From Formicincola oecophyllae (GTDB lineage Bacteria; Pseudomonadota; Alphaproteobacteria; Acetobacterales; Acetobacteraceae), in NCBI RefSeq assembly GCF_006542395.2, contig NZ_CP038231.1, positions 124,001 through 188,000 on the forward strand: a stretch of DNA of 64,000 nt, given 5' to 3'. A model generated the notes under the pieces. The model ran no database searches. It was given only the letters and a program-made list of their open reading frames with translations, and was not told the DNA's origin. Numbering within the stretch: the stretch's first letter is position 1; every line of letters starts with the position of its first letter. Shown here in pieces: positions 16,908-30,015 of the stretch. Both the position numbers and the translations under genes were made by a program.

Positions 16908-18326
16908 TCAGGGGGTGACTTCGGGCGCCTTGACACCACATGCGCCCAAATGGCGGGTGAAATCAGCCTTCAAGCGCTCCAGCCCTTCTGCCGTGCTGGC
17001 CTCCAGGCGCGCCACGAGGACAGCCTGCGTGTTGGAGGGGCGCAGAAGCCACCAGCCATCAGCCGTGTTGACGCGCACGCCATCAATGGTGGTGACGTCA
17101 GCGCCTTCCTGGGCCAGGTGGGCGGCAACCTCCTTCACCACAGCGAATTTGCGGGCGTCATCGCAGGGGAAGCGCAGCTCTGGGGTGCTGACCATGGCGG
17201 GCAATCGCTTGCGAGTGTCTGAAAGGCGCCCTTGAAGGCGGGAGACAACACCCATAGCGCGCACAGCAGCATAGAGGGCATCGTCAAAGCCATACCATTT
17301 GTCAGCATAGAAAATGTGCCCAGACATTTCCCCAGCCAGGGGTGCGCCCGTTTCCGCCATGGCCTGCTTGACCAATGAATGGCCTGTGCGTTCCATGTGG
17401 GGGCGACCCCCAGCGCGCTTGACCTCATCAAACAGCACCTGGCTTGCCTTGACGTCAGCGATGATGGTCTCCCCAGGGCGCTGGCGCAGCAGGTCGCTGG
17501 CCAGGATGGCCAGAATCTGGTCCCCCCAGAGGATGTGCCCCTCATCATCGACCAGGCCAATGCGGTCGGCGTCACCATCAAAGGCCACGCCGAAATCGGC
17601 TTTGTGCTGGCGCACCGCCGCCACGAGGTCGGCCAGGTTCTCCGCCACGGTGGGGTCGGGGTGGTGGTTGGGGAAGGTGCCGTCCACTTCCGGGTAAAGC
17701 ACGATATGCTCCCCAGGCAGCGCCTCGACAAGCTTGCCCAGGACCTCCCCCGCACAGGAATTGCCGTTGTCCCAGACGATCTTCAGCCCTTTGGCTGCCT
17801 CATGGCTGGGGCCGTCATAATCACGCAGGATGCGCGTGACGTAATCATGGCGCGGGTCGATGCGTTCTTCACTGCCTTGGCCGCCCATCACGGCGCCTTG
17901 GCTGGCGGCAGCCCCCAGTTCCTTAATCATAGCGCCAAAGAAAGGCTTGCCCCCCAACACCATTTTAAAGCCGTTGTGGCTGGCTGGGTTGTGGCTGCCC
18001 GTCACCATGATGGCACCATCCGTGCCTGTGGCGGCATTGGCGAAATACAGCATGGGGGTTGGCCCCATGCCAATGCGGCGCACATGGATGCCACTGTCGC
18101 GCAGGCCGCGTACCAGTTCGTTTTCCAATTCCTTTGAAGAAAGGCGCCCATCACGCCCCACAGCAACGCAGCGCCCCCCGCCCTGGCGCACCTTGGTGCC
18201 GAACACGCGCCCCAGCGCGTAGGCGTCAGCAGGGAAGAGGGTCTCACCCACAATGCCGCGCATGTCGTACTCACGCAGGATGGTGGGGTTGAACTGATGG
18301 GTGAAGCGGGAAGTGGGGGTGTTCAT
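16908..18326 (-). CDS. Phosphomannomutase/phosphoglucomutase
   Basis: A 472-residue alpha-D-phosphohexomutase of the AlgC/PMM-PGM type that interconverts hexose 1- and 6-phosphates. All four signatures are present in order: catalytic serine loop VTGSHNPASHNG, metal loop FDGDADRIG, sugar loop GEMSGHIFY and phosphate loop LRPSNTQA near the C-terminus. With galU 45 bases upstream on the same strand it would supply glucose-1-phosphate for UDP-glucose and so polysaccharide, lipopolysaccharide or trehalose precursors. Confidence 0.93.
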   Translation of the reverse strand: MNTPTSRFTHQFNPTILREYDMRGIVGETLFPADAYALGRVFGTKVRQGGGRCVAVGRDGRLSSKELENELVRGLRDSGIHVRRIGMGPTPMLYFANAATGTDGAIMVTGSHNPASHNGFKMVLGGKPFFGAMIKELGAAASQGAVMGGQGSEERIDPRHDYVTRILRDYDGPSHEAAKGLKIVWDNGNSCAGEVLGKLVEALPGEHIVLYPEVDGTFPNHHPDPTVAENLADLVAAVRQHKADFGVAFDGDADRIGLVDDEGHILWGDQILAILASDLLRQRPGETIIADVKASQVLFDEVKRAGGRPHMERTGHSLVKQAMAETGAPLAGEMSGHIFYADKWYGFDDALYAAVRAMGVVSRLQGRLSDTRKRLPAMVSTPELRFPCDDARKFAVVKEVAAHLAQEGADVTTIDGVRVNTADGWWLLRPSNTQAVLVARLEASTAEGLERLKADFTRHLGACGVKAPEVTP

Positions 18327-18371
18327 GATGGTGCTTCCAGGGGGAGGGAGGAAAAGTACCAGGAGGGTTGT

Positions 18372-19241
18372 TCAGACATATTTCTTGAGAATCGCCTTGA
18401 AATCCCCCCCAAGGTCGGGACGCTCCAGGGCTAGCGCCACCTGCGCCTCAAGGAAGCCTAGCTTGTTGCCGCAATCATAGCGTACCCCTTCATAGCGCAA
18501 GCCGTGGAAAGGCTGCCGGCCTATCAGTTCAGCCATGGCGTCAGTGAGCTGCACCTCACCGCCAACGCCTTTTTTGAGGTGCGAAAGGGGCTCCAGAACG
18601 TCAGCTGTCAGGATGTAGCGCCCAATGACGGAGAGGTTAGAAGGGGCATCTTCAGGGCGCGGCTTCTCCACCAGGCCCTTGACCTCCACCTCGCGCCCAT
18701 TGTCAGCGCCAACATCCAGAATGCCGTAACGGTCTGTTTGCGCTGGCGGGACCTCGTCAACAGCCACGACATTGCCGCCAGTCCTGTTGTAAACGTCCAC
18801 AAGTTGGCTCAGGCAGCCACGCTCGCCTTTGACGAGGTCATCAGGCAGCAGGATGGCGAAAGGGTCATTGCCGATGAAGTCACGCGCGCACCAAATGGCG
18901 TGGCCAAGCCCAAGGGGTTTCTGCTGGCGCACAGCCACCATGCAGCCAGCCTCAATCTCGCTGTCGGCCAAAGCCTTGAGGGCGCTTTGCTTGCCGCGCC
19001 TGCGCAGTGTTTCCTCCAACTCATAGGCGACATCGAAGTAATCAATGAGGTTGTCTTTGCCGCGCGCTGTGACGAGGCAGAATTCCTCAATGCCAGCTTC
19101 GCGCGCCTCGTCAATGGCATATTGGATAAGGGGACGGTCCACCACGGGAAGCATTTCCTTGGGCATGGCTTTGGTGGCGGGCAGGAAACGCGTTCCCATT
19201 CCAGCCACGGGCAAAACTGCCTTGCGCAGGGGCTTCACCAT
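18372..19241 (-). CDS. galU: UTP-glucose-1-phosphate uridylyltransferase
   Basis: A 289-residue nucleotidyltransferase making UDP-glucose. The N-terminal nucleotide-binding motif GMGTRFLPATKAMPKEMLP, then FAILLPDDLV, GLVEKPRPEDAPSNLSVIGR and a C-terminal GVRYDCGNKLGFLEA are all typical of bacterial GalU. AGGAG is 6 bases before the ATG. It leads the run galU - phosphomannomutase - comF - grxC - DUF2147. Confidence 0.96.
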   Translation of the reverse strand: MVKPLRKAVLPVAGMGTRFLPATKAMPKEMLPVVDRPLIQYAIDEAREAGIEEFCLVTARGKDNLIDYFDVAYELEETLRRRGKQSALKALADSEIEAGCMVAVRQQKPLGLGHAIWCARDFIGNDPFAILLPDDLVKGERGCLSQLVDVYNRTGGNVVAVDEVPPAQTDRYGILDVGADNGREVEVKGLVEKPRPEDAPSNLSVIGRYILTADVLEPLSHLKKGVGGEVQLTDAMAELIGRQPFHGLRYEGVRYDCGNKLGFLEAQVALALERPDLGGDFKAILKKYV

Positions 19242-19629
19242 GGGTTTCTCCTTGGAATTCCTTCTCTGGAATCCTCTTCTCGAATTCAGGCGGTTTGTGT
19301 GGAGCTACCGCGCGATCAAGCCCACCAACAAGCCTGCTAAGGGAGCGCTTGCGCCCCCCTGGTGCTGGCTGGACGTGTTAAACGCACAAATGAGGCCAAA
19401 AACCGACAGCCCCCGGAATGAAAACCGTGAAAAACGGTGAAATGACCTGCTGGAAGGGCTTCAAAAGGCCTTGAGGGTGCGCATTCATTCCTGCCTCCCC
19501 CTCTGCGCATAGGTCATGGGCGCATCCTGCCCCAGCAAACGGATGCCCAAACAAAAACGCCCCTTGACCCATGGCAAGGAGCGTTCTGGCAGCAACGCCC
19601 TTGGATAGACTAGGGCGCTGATGAAGATA
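19242..19629. other. Intergenic region between tRNA-Leu and galU
   Basis: 388 bases upstream of galU. It holds the hairpin at 19596-19617 just after the tRNA, and a weaker 5-bp hairpin at 19424-19438 followed on the minus strand by four T. Two GAATTC sites flank a GGAATCC-like stretch near 19255-19286. No gene is seen. Confidence 0.4.
19596..19617 (-). terminator. Hairpin 12 bases after tRNA-Leu(GAG)
   Basis: Minus-strand stem CGCCCT (19612-19617) / AGGGCG (19596-19601) with a 10-base loop, starting 12 bases beyond the tRNA CCA end. No T-tract, so it may mark 3' processing rather than termination. Confidence 0.35.
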
Positions 19630-19716
19630 TGGTGCGACCGAGAAGACTTGAACTTCCACGAGGTTTCCCTCACAAGCACCTCAAGCTTGCGTGTCTACCG
19701 ATTCCACCACGGTCGC
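19630..19716 (-). tRNA. tRNA-Leu (anticodon GAG)
   Basis: An 87-base class II tRNA with a long variable arm. Acceptor GCGACCG pairs with CGGTCGC, the D-arm is TGGTGGAATCGGTAGACAC, and the anticodon stem CAAGC/GCTTG encloses TTGAGGT with anticodon GAG, reading CUC and CUU. CCA is encoded. It is divergent from lipB. Confidence 0.94.
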
Positions 19717-19852
19717 AGTGAACAGCTGTTGATGACTTCCTGGGGAGGTTCGCCAACACAGGCTAACACCCCAGGCAACCCTCAAAAGCTGCGGTGGGCC
19801 ATGATATAGAACATGGCTTAAGGCCTTTCAAGCACTTTTCAAGGGACGCAGC

Positions 19853-20593
19853 ATGATTTTCCCCTTTTCCAACCCAGTACCCAGCATCGCTCCGGCAGCT
19901 GGGCCTCTATGGTGGAAAGCGTTCCAACCCATTGCCTACCCCTGCGCCCTGGAAGCCATGGGCAGGCATGTCCGCGCCATGGCTGAAACGCGCGGCCCAA
20001 CCCAAGCGCCACAGGGGGAAGCGGTGTGGATGCTTGAACATCCCCCCCTTTACACAGCGGGCACATCAGCCAAGCCAGAGCACCTCATGAACCAGCAACG
20101 TCACCCCACGTTCCAGGCGGGGCGTGGGGGGCAGTGGACCTACCACGGGCCAGGGCAGCGCGTCATTTACGCCATGCTGGATTTAACGCGCCCCCATGGC
20201 AGCGTGGCAGCGCGCGACATCAGGGCCTATGTCCAAGGGCTGGAACGCTGGCTGGTGGCTGCGCTGGGGCGCCTTGGGGTGGTGGCTTTCACCCGTGAAG
20301 GGCGGGTGGGGGTGTGGTGCCAAGATCCTGCCACAGGCCAGGAGAGTAAAATCGCCGCTTTGGGGGTGCGTGTCAGCCGCTGGGTGAGCTGGCATGGCGT
20401 CTCCCTCAACGTGGCGCCTTGCCTGGAGGACTTCACAGGCATTGTGCCGTGCGGCCTGGCTGATTACGGCGTCACCAGCTTGGCGCGTTTCCACCCAACC
20501 CTGCCAGCCGCCGCTTTGATGGCCGCTGCCGATGAAGCTTTGCTGGCCAGCTGGCCTGGTGTGTTTGGGCCAGAACAGCCCCCGCTTGCTTGA
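19853..20593 (+). CDS. lipB: Octanoyl-[ACP]:protein N-octanoyltransferase LipB
   Basis: Transfers octanoate from acyl carrier protein to lipoyl domains, the first step of lipoate synthesis. 246 residues. Motifs: [13 protein letters not shown], the [13 protein letters not shown] loop, catalytic Lys in [19 protein letters not shown] and catalytic Cys in [20 protein letters not shown] lies 5 bases before the ATG. A short N-terminal addition precedes the domain. Confidence 0.94.
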   Translation: MIFPFSNPVPSIAPAAGPLWWKAFQPIAYPCALEAMGRHVRAMAETRGPTQAPQGEAVWMLEHPPLYTAGTSAKPEHLMNQQRHPTFQAGRGGQWTYHGPGQRVIYAMLDLTRPHGSVAARDIRAYVQGLERWLVAALGRLGVVAFTREGRVGVWCQDPATGQESKIAALGVRVSRWVSWHGVSLNVAPCLEDFTGIVPCGLADYGVTSLARFHPTLPAAALMAAADEALLASWPGVFGPEQPPLA

Positions 20594-20607
20594 CCATCCC
20601 CAAGCTG

Positions 20608-20626
20608 CAGGCGCAGTCAGCGCCTG
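20608..20626. terminator. Hairpin between convergent lipB and lolA-like genes
   Basis: Perfect stem CAGGCGC (20608-20614) / GCGCCTG (20620-20626) with a 5-base loop in a 65-base convergent gap. There is no T-tract; a non-canonical bidirectional terminator is likely. Confidence 0.4.
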
Positions 20627-20658
20627 GTGCCTTCAACGCCTCATAAGCCTTTGGCCTT

Positions 20659-21330
20659 TCAGGGGCTTTCAAACAAGGCAGGTGCTGGGGCGGTGCCTGG
20701 CGCGAACGGCGTTTTAGGCCCCAACTCCACACGCAGATCATGGCTGCGGCCGTCCACGGCCTCTAAGCTGGTGAAGTCAAGGCCGCCCTTGCCCGGGGTA
20801 CGCTTGAAGCCGAGCGTGACCAAGCCATCAGAGGGGTGGAGGGCGTCAGCCAGCGAAATCTGCAGCCACCCAGGGTTAGTGGTGATGTTGGTCACTTGGG
20901 TGCCACGGGTGAAGTCGACCGGTTGGGCCAGAACGCGCCCCAACGGGCTGCGCCCCAGCCCCATGCGGGTGCGGCTGCCATCTGCCCCAATTAAAAGGAT
21001 GCGCCCTTCGTCAGCTAAAAGGACCTGCCCTGCAGGGCTGGTGTAATCAAGGCGCAGATGGCCAGGCGCGTAAGTCATTTTGCCTGAAGCGACTTGGCCT
21101 TGCCCTGGCCCTTCCTGCCTGAAGGGGGCTGTGAAGGGTTTCTGCGCCCCAAAGGCCCCTTGCGCTGAGGCTAGTTCCTGGCGCTGAAGGGGGGCCAGGT
21201 TTTCCAGCCCACCACTGGCGCAGCCACCCAAGCCTAGGCCGACCACAGTTGCTATGGCGAGCGCAAGCCCCATACCGAACAGGGCTTGAGGGGAGGTATG
21301 GCGACCTTTTTTTGGCGTGGTGGAACCCAT
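20659..21330 (-). CDS. LolA-like lipoprotein
   Basis: A 223-residue protein with the LolA fold signature: ASGKMTYAPGHLRLDYTSPAG, a DEGRILLIGADGS segment and a GWLQISLADAL region. Unlike classical soluble LolA, the N-terminus is a type II signal: a long hydrophobic core (ALFGMGLALAIATVVGLG) then LGGC with Cys37, so the protein is probably lipid-anchored. It may ferry lipoproteins from the LolCD complex (30-32 kb here), or be a LolA-fold relative with another lipid cargo. It begins 8 bases after the bolA stop, so the two form an operon. Confidence 0.75.
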   Translation of the reverse strand: MGSTTPKKGRHTSPQALFGMGLALAIATVVGLGLGGCASGGLENLAPLQRQELASAQGAFGAQKPFTAPFRQEGPGQGQVASGKMTYAPGHLRLDYTSPAGQVLLADEGRILLIGADGSRTRMGLGRSPLGRVLAQPVDFTRGTQVTNITTNPGWLQISLADALHPSDGLVTLGFKRTPGKGGLDFTSLEAVDGRSHDLRVELGPKTPFAPGTAPAPALFESP

Positions 21331-21338
21331 AGTGCCCC

Positions 21339-21704
21339 TCAGCTTGGCGTGTTGAGTTTCATAGTGATGGAGTGAAGGCCTGTGCCGAACTCCTCCTCCA
21401 GCAATTGGTAAACCAGGCGGTGGCGTTCAAGCGGGCGCATGCCCCTGAAGCGCTCGCTGGTGATTTCCACCTCGAAATGGGTCATGGGGCTGGGCTTACC
21501 AGGACGCAGCGCTGGGGCGTGGCCTGTTTCATTCACTTTGCGCTGGTGCTTGTCGAGGATGTGGTCAAACGTGCGGTCATTGATTTGAAGGTGGGTGGGC
21601 GCTAAGGCGCGTTCGAACAGCGCCTTCATGCGGTCAATTCGCCCAATGCGCCCTGGCACGCGCCGTGGTTTGGCAGGTGTGGGGGTGAGTGTTGCTGTGG
21701 CCAT
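21339..21704 (-). CDS. bolA: BolA-family protein
   Basis: About 121 residues. BolA domain hallmarks: an N-terminal helix (IDRMKALFERAL), then THFEVEITSERFRGMRPLERHRLVYQLL, and a C-terminal strand GLHSITMKL. BolA proteins pair with monothiol glutaredoxins in iron-sulfur trafficking and can act on transcription. The ATG at 21704 has GGAG well placed; an upstream ATG at 21719 lacks one. A roughly 45-residue region between the helix and the core is longer than in minimal BolA. Confidence 0.88.
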   Translation of the reverse strand: MATATLTPTPAKPRRVPGRIGRIDRMKALFERALAPTHLQINDRTFDHILDKHQRKVNETGHAPALRPGKPSPMTHFEVEITSERFRGMRPLERHRLVYQLLEEEFGTGLHSITMKLNTPS

Positions 21705-21986
21705 GGAAGGCTCCTTCAAAAGGGTAGAGGTAAACGGGCGGAGAGGTCAGGCAGGCCTTGCCGTAAGCCAGCAAAGGCCATGATAAGAGAAGCTTGAAAA
21801 GTGGTGGCGCAGTGGGGCCTAAAAGTAGGACCTAAGACAGGGGAATGTTAAAAACTAGAATGAAGGCTGCTGTGGTACTGTATCCTACTATGAAACCACC
21901 TGGCAGGTGAAGCGGCCAGGCACTGAAACCCCCGGCCCTTGACCAGGCCCCTTGCACAGCTCCGCTGGCGGCTTCATATCTCCGCC

Positions 21987-22562
21987 ATGGCCCGCCCCCC
22001 TTCATCCAAACGCGCTTTCGCCCCAGACCCCCAGGCCCCTGACCAATGCTGCGACCAGCCAGGCTGCCAGGAGCGCGCTGGCTTCAAGGCGCCGCGCGGC
22101 CCTGACCGCCTGCGGGACTATTACTGGTTCTGCCTTGACCATGTGCGCCAGTACAATGCGCGCTGGAACTACTACCAAGGCATGACCGCAGCAGAGGTGG
22201 AGGCGAGCCTGCGCAGCGACACCGCCTGGGACAGGCCATCGTGGAAATTTGGCACCATGGGTGGAACGGACCCTGGCGCCATCCATGACCCTTTGGACAT
22301 CATGGGCGGTGGGGGGCGCGCACGCACCCAACAGCCAAACCCAGACGCCACCCCACTAGGCCTGGCGCTGCCCCTGGCCACGTTGGCGCTGGATTGGCCC
22401 GTGACCTGGGAGGAGGTGCAGTCGCGCTACCGCGCCCAAGCGCGCCGCCACCACCCTGACCTCAACCCAGGCGATCCTTTGGCAGCGCAGCGCTTCAAGC
22501 AGGTGGGGGAGGCTTACCAGCGCCTGAAGGCGCATTTTAGGCCTGCAGCTGACAAAGCCTGA
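21987..22562 (+). CDS. J-domain protein
   Basis: About 191 residues. A C-terminal J domain ([24 protein letters not shown], with the essential HPD) would stimulate an Hsp70 ATPase. The N-terminal half has Cys residues ([14 protein letters not shown], later [10 protein letters not shown]) that could bind a metal, as in a recurrent alphaproteobacterial J-protein family found beside cobS. I prefer the ATG at 21987; the frame also allows a TTG at 21939. It is divergent from bolA across 282 bases and leads into cobS 76 bases downstream. Confidence 0.85.
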   Translation: MARPPSSKRAFAPDPQAPDQCCDQPGCQERAGFKAPRGPDRLRDYYWFCLDHVRQYNARWNYYQGMTAAEVEASLRSDTAWDRPSWKFGTMGGTDPGAIHDPLDIMGGGGRARTQQPNPDATPLGLALPLATLALDWPVTWEEVQSRYRAQARRHHPDLNPGDPLAAQRFKQVGEAYQRLKAHFRPAADKA

Positions 22563-22638
22563 TTTAAGATCTGTTGGCTGCAAAGCCCCCATCGGGCCAC
22601 CAGCTGCGCTTGCCCCCAAACTGGTTTAGGGTGCCCTG

Positions 22639-23655
22639 ATGACACACTCCCTCCCCCCCCATAGCTTTGCAGACACTGAAAGTCTTTTCGGCGTCAGCGT
22701 GCCTTTTGCCGTTCCAAGCTTCACCTCTGGCCTTGCCACCAGCCATACTGGCGAACAGGACGGCCAAACTTTGGAGGCAGCCATGGGTAGCGCCCCTGTG
22801 CCTGTGGCAGATCAAGACTATTGCTTCGACCCTGACACTACCCGCGCCGTGTTGGCTGGGTTTGCCCGCAACCGCCGCGTCCTGGTGCAGGGACTGCACG
22901 GCACGGGGAAGTCATCCCACGTCACGCAAATTGCCGCGCGCTTGAACTGGCCTTGCCTGCGCCTGAACCTGGACAGCCATATTTCGCGCGCTGACCTTCT
23001 GGGGCGTGATGCCCTTGCCCTGGAGGGGGGCAAGCAGGTGACGACCTTCCGTGAAGGGCTGCTGCCCTGGGCCATGCAGCGCCCTGTGGCGCTCATCCTT
23101 GATGAATATGACGCAGGACGGCCCGATGTGATGTTCGTCCTCCAGCGTGTTCTGGAGGCGGAGGGGGCGCTGACGTTGGCTGAAAACGGCCGCGTCATCC
23201 ACCCCCACCCAGGCTTCAGGCTGTTCGCCACAGCCAACACGGTGGGGCTTGGCAATAGCAATGGCCTCTACCACGGTGTGCAGACCCTCAACCAGGCCCA
23301 GCTTGACCGTTGGCACATCGTGACAAGGCTGGATTACATGGCCCCTGAAGCTGAACTGGCCATCCTGCGCCAACGCTTTGGCAGCGCTCCTAAGAATGTG
23401 TTGGAAAATCTGCCTGCCATGGTGGCGCTGGCCAACCTGGTGCGTGGGACTTTCCGTGACGGCGCGCTCTCCACCGTTACATCGTTACGTACGCTCATCA
23501 CGTGGGGGGAGAATGCGGCGCTTTTCAATGACGTTGCCACTGCCTTCAGGCTGTCGTTCCTCAACCGTTGCGATGAGATGGAACGGCCCTTGGTGGCTGA
23601 GCTTTACCAGCGCGTTTTTGGCTCATCGCCTGAAAGTTCCCAAAGCGTGCCATGA
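22639..23655 (+). CDS. cobS: Aerobic cobaltochelatase subunit CobS
   Basis: A MoxR-type AAA+ ATPase of 338 residues. Walker A is [10 protein letters not shown] near residue 85, Walker [16 protein letters not shown], and the sensor segment [21 protein letters not shown] is classic CobS. With CobT it forms the ATPase chaperone of CobN, which inserts cobalt into hydrogenobyrinate diamide. No cobN or other cobalamin gene lies in this window. AGGG is 7 bases before the ATG; the end overlaps cobT by ATGA, indicating coupled translation. Confidence 0.93.
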   Translation: MTHSLPPHSFADTESLFGVSVPFAVPSFTSGLATSHTGEQDGQTLEAAMGSAPVPVADQDYCFDPDTTRAVLAGFARNRRVLVQGLHGTGKSSHVTQIAARLNWPCLRLNLDSHISRADLLGRDALALEGGKQVTTFREGLLPWAMQRPVALILDEYDAGRPDVMFVLQRVLEAEGALTLAENGRVIHPHPGFRLFATANTVGLGNSNGLYHGVQTLNQAQLDRWHIVTRLDYMAPEAELAILRQRFGSAPKNVLENLPAMVALANLVRGTFRDGALSTVTSLRTLITWGENAALFNDVATAFRLSFLNRCDEMERPLVAELYQRVFGSSPESSQSVP

Positions 23656-25433
23656 AGCTGCAACACCGCCTAGCCGCCCTGCTGGGTCACGCGCCCCTTA
23701 CCCCTAGCCAACTGGCCCAACCCTTGGAAAGCCGTGGCGCTGCTGACGCACTGGCCTTGTGGAACGCGCACCACAACCCCCGCCACGAAACTGCCACGGC
23801 ACCCTCTGGGGCAGGGCAGGACGCCCCCTCAAGCCTGGCGCAGCGCTGCGAGCAGGCGCGCTGCGAATCATTCGCCCCCTGGCCTGGCATGAGGGCCAAT
23901 TTAAGCCAGCACTTGCTTAGGCGCTTTGAGGGGGAGGGGGCCAACCGTGCGCTCACCCCTTCATCTCCCATGGGGCGTGAGCTGCTGCTGCGCGCTGCCC
24001 TGGCGGAGGAAACAGGCCAGACCCTGCCTGCACCTGCGCAAGCGCTGGTGGATTCATGGTGGCCGCAGCTGGGGCGCCAAGCGCGCCAACGCCTGGCGGC
24101 CATGGTACAGTCCCGCCATGACCAGGCTGGTTTTGGGCGCCTGTTGCAAAGCTACATCAACCAGGACCTTGCCCCAGATTCCTCCGAACCTGATGGGGAG
24201 ATGAAAAACTGGATGGAGGCATCCTCCCCCCCAGGCGCTGAAGAAACCACCCCAGCCCTCTCCCCCCAGCAGCAGGGGGAAGGGTTCATACCACCTGAGC
24301 CGCCTGACCCTGGGCCTGAGAAAGACCATGCCCCTGTTGGGAAAAACCCTGAAGCTGACAGCGCCCCCCCAGCCCAACCGCCAAGTGCCGCTGCGGAAAA
24401 GGGCCAAACCAGCCATGCCAACCATGGCGGTGGGGTGCAGCCTGGCAGTGCTGACCAGAAAGGCGGCGCCGCTTACCACGTGTTCACCCCAATCCATGAT
24501 GAGGAAATCACCCCGCGCCAGCTCTGCACACCAGCGCAAGCAGCAGCCCTGCGCGCTGAACTTGACCGCAGCACAGAAGGGCTGCGCCCCTTGGTGCAGC
24601 GTTTGGCCAGGCGGCTTCAACGCCAGCTCATGGCATTGCAGGAACGGCAGTGGCGCTTTGGTGCGCATGAGGGCACCATTGACCCAGCCTGCCTGCCCGC
24701 TGTGGTAGTGGGGGAACGCCAAGGGCGTTTGGGAACGCTGAGCTTCAGGCGTGAAAGCCCAGCCCCTTTCCCAGCCACTACCATCTCCCTGTTGGTGGAC
24801 AATTCAGGCTCCATGCGGGGGCGTTCCATCCGCATGGCAGCGCTGACGGCTGACGTCCTGTGCCAAACCTTTGAGCGCTGCGGCGTCAGCACAGAGGTGC
24901 TGGGCTTTACCACAAAGGCTTGGAAGGGGGGGGAGAGCGCCCGCGACTGGCAGCGCCAAGGCTGCCCTGCGCTGCCGGGGCGCCTCAACGATTTGCGCCA
25001 CATCATTTACAAAAGCGCTTCCCAGCCCTGGCGGCATGCTAAGCACAACCTTGGCTTGATGCTCCATGACGACATTTTGAAAGAAAACATCGATGGTGAA
25101 GCCCTTGAATGGGCGGCTAAGCGCCTTCTGGCCCGGCCAGCAGAGCGGCGCATCCTGCTTGTGGTCTCTGACGGCGCCCCCATGGATGAAAGTACCCATG
25201 CCGCCAACCCAGGCACCTTCCTGGGCGACCATTTGCGCAGCGTCATCAGCAGGCTTGAACGTGACCAGCGCCTTTCCCTTTTGGCGCTGGGCATCCGCCA
25301 TGACGTCACGCGCTGGTACAGCAAAGCCGTGACTATCCGCCAGCCTGAACAGCTTGCCCAAGCCTTGGTGGAGCAGCTGCCCCCCTTGCTTGCCCCCCAA
25401 GGCAGCCCACGGCAATGGCCGGGACGGGGATGA
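23652..25433 (+). CDS. cobT: Aerobic cobaltochelatase subunit CobT
   Basis: A 593-residue protein with an N-terminal helical part, a Pro/Glu/Ala-rich low-complexity centre (about 185-275) and a C-terminal von Willebrand A domain. The metal-ion site DNSGSMRG starts at Asp383, with [12 protein letters not shown] later. CobT binds the CobS hexamer. Length is near the family norm of about 600. The 4-base overlap with cobS shows they act as a unit. Confidence 0.92.
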   Translation: MKLQHRLAALLGHAPLTPSQLAQPLESRGAADALALWNAHHNPRHETATAPSGAGQDAPSSLAQRCEQARCESFAPWPGMRANLSQHLLRRFEGEGANRALTPSSPMGRELLLRAALAEETGQTLPAPAQALVDSWWPQLGRQARQRLAAMVQSRHDQAGFGRLLQSYINQDLAPDSSEPDGEMKNWMEASSPPGAEETTPALSPQQQGEGFIPPEPPDPGPEKDHAPVGKNPEADSAPPAQPPSAAAEKGQTSHANHGGGVQPGSADQKGGAAYHVFTPIHDEEITPRQLCTPAQAAALRAELDRSTEGLRPLVQRLARRLQRQLMALQERQWRFGAHEGTIDPACLPAVVVGERQGRLGTLSFRRESPAPFPATTISLLVDNSGSMRGRSIRMAALTADVLCQTFERCGVSTEVLGFTTKAWKGGESARDWQRQGCPALPGRLNDLRHIIYKSASQPWRHAKHNLGLMLHDDILKENIDGEALEWAAKRLLARPAERRILLVVSDGAPMDESTHAANPGTFLGDHLRSVISRLERDQRLSLLALGIRHDVTRWYSKAVTIRQPEQLAQALVEQLPPLLAPQGSPRQWPGRG

Positions 25434-25507
25434 AAACAGGGGCCCAAACAAGCTTGCCCCCGGGTGGCGGAATTGAAAAGCGCGGCTTGGCGCCCCACAT
25501 TCACCCT

Positions 25508-26434
25508 ATGAGCACTCTTCAGAGCAAAGCCATGACCATGACCAGCACCACCAGCCAGCACCGCATAGCCCTTTTCAGAAGCAGCCTGCTGCTGCCCCTG
25601 ATGGGCGCGCTCGCCGTCACGCCAGCCTTGGCGGACACTTTGGGCGATCTGCCCGCCAGTTGCTTCAGCTATGAGCCTGGGCAGGCGCATGTCAGCGGCA
25701 ACACGCTGACTGAGCGTGATTTCTCAGCCAAGCTCGGCAGTACTGGCTATGCCCTTAAAGTGGGAAATGTGACCCTCAAAGACGCCAGCGGCCATGTGGG
25801 CGGCGATGATTTGGGTAAAATCCAAGCCACGGCGGCCTATGGCGTCCTGGTGGCGCATTACCATGGCCTGCCTGCCGCCTGCGCCCACCACAGCTTCCCT
25901 AACGTCACGCTTTTGGTGGCTGGCCAGCCTGACCTGCAGTGGGGGCAAATTCGCCTTGACCGCCCAGGTCACAACTTGACGGCGCGTTCAGCCCACCTTG
26001 AGACGCTTCAAACCACCCCCAAAATGGTGGTGCGCTTCAGCGCCCAGGGGCTTCATGAACCCAACCACCCCTTGGTGCCCAGCCAGGCCAGCGGCGTGTT
26101 CACCTTCACGCCCAACCCCAACCCACCTTTTGACGTCAGTTTCGACCATGTGAACGCCGTGATGGATGGCAGCCGCATCACCGGTTCTGGCCATGTGCTG
26201 GCGGCCTCCAACTTCCCCAGCTCATCGGGGGAGATGCACGTCAGCATCACCAACATTGGCCCATTGATTGACAAGGCCAGCCATGTTGTGCCCGCCACAA
26301 CCACAGGCGCCCTGGTCATCGCACGCATGATGGGCAAAAGCGAAGGCCCCGACCAAACGGGTTGGGACGTGACGCTGCACAACGGCAAAGTGCGCATCAA
26401 CAGCATCAAGATCCCCATCGCTGTGGGGAAATAA
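25508..26434 (+). CDS. Exported protein of unknown function
   Basis: About 308 residues; I do not recognise the family with confidence. A signal peptide (hydrophobic core ALFRSSLLLPLMGALAVTPA, cleavage after ALA) precedes a beta-rich mature protein with repeated statements of G-x-V-T-type strands, a segment FDVSFDHVNAVMDGSRITGSGHVLAASN and a C-terminal DVTLHNGKVRINSIKIPI. The last parts recall DUF2125/AsmA-like periplasmic proteins, but this is weak. Start unclear: ATG at 25508 or 25532, neither with a good ribosome site; a further ATG at 25415 would overlap cobT. A strong terminator follows at 26517, so it ends the cobST transcript. Confidence 0.6.
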   Translation: MSTLQSKAMTMTSTTSQHRIALFRSSLLLPLMGALAVTPALADTLGDLPASCFSYEPGQAHVSGNTLTERDFSAKLGSTGYALKVGNVTLKDASGHVGGDDLGKIQATAAYGVLVAHYHGLPAACAHHSFPNVTLLVAGQPDLQWGQIRLDRPGHNLTARSAHLETLQTTPKMVVRFSAQGLHEPNHPLVPSQASGVFTFTPNPNPPFDVSFDHVNAVMDGSRITGSGHVLAASNFPSSSGEMHVSITNIGPLIDKASHVVPATTTGALVIARMMGKSEGPDQTGWDVTLHNGKVRINSIKIPIAVGK

Positions 26435-26516
26435 AGGCGCACTGGCTGGCCCACGGGGCAGGTTGAGCCGCCTGTGCCAAGCCACTAGCCCTTGAGACCA
26501 TCCCTGCCAAAACGTG

Positions 26517-26548
26517 CCCGGCCCCCTTCCAAGGGAGCTGGGTTTTTT
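26517..26548 (+). terminator. Rho-independent terminator after the cobST transcript
   Basis: Nested stem: CCCGGC (26517-26522) with GCTGGG (26537-26542) and inner CCCTT (26524-26528) with AAGGG (26531-26535), then six T at 26543-26548. On the other strand the same hairpin is followed by CACGTTTT, so it may also serve dnaE, whose stop is at 26555. Confidence 0.75.
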
Positions 26549-26554
26549 GTGCCC

Positions 26555-29983
<3,429 letters not shown>

Positions 29984-30015
29984 GGCGCCATCTTAGCATG
30001 GCGCGCCTGCCTTTT

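Noticed and set aside
25508-26434. YceI-type lipid-binding protein
   Set aside because: Length and strand pattern do not fit YceI; only a signal peptide and beta-rich body are certain.
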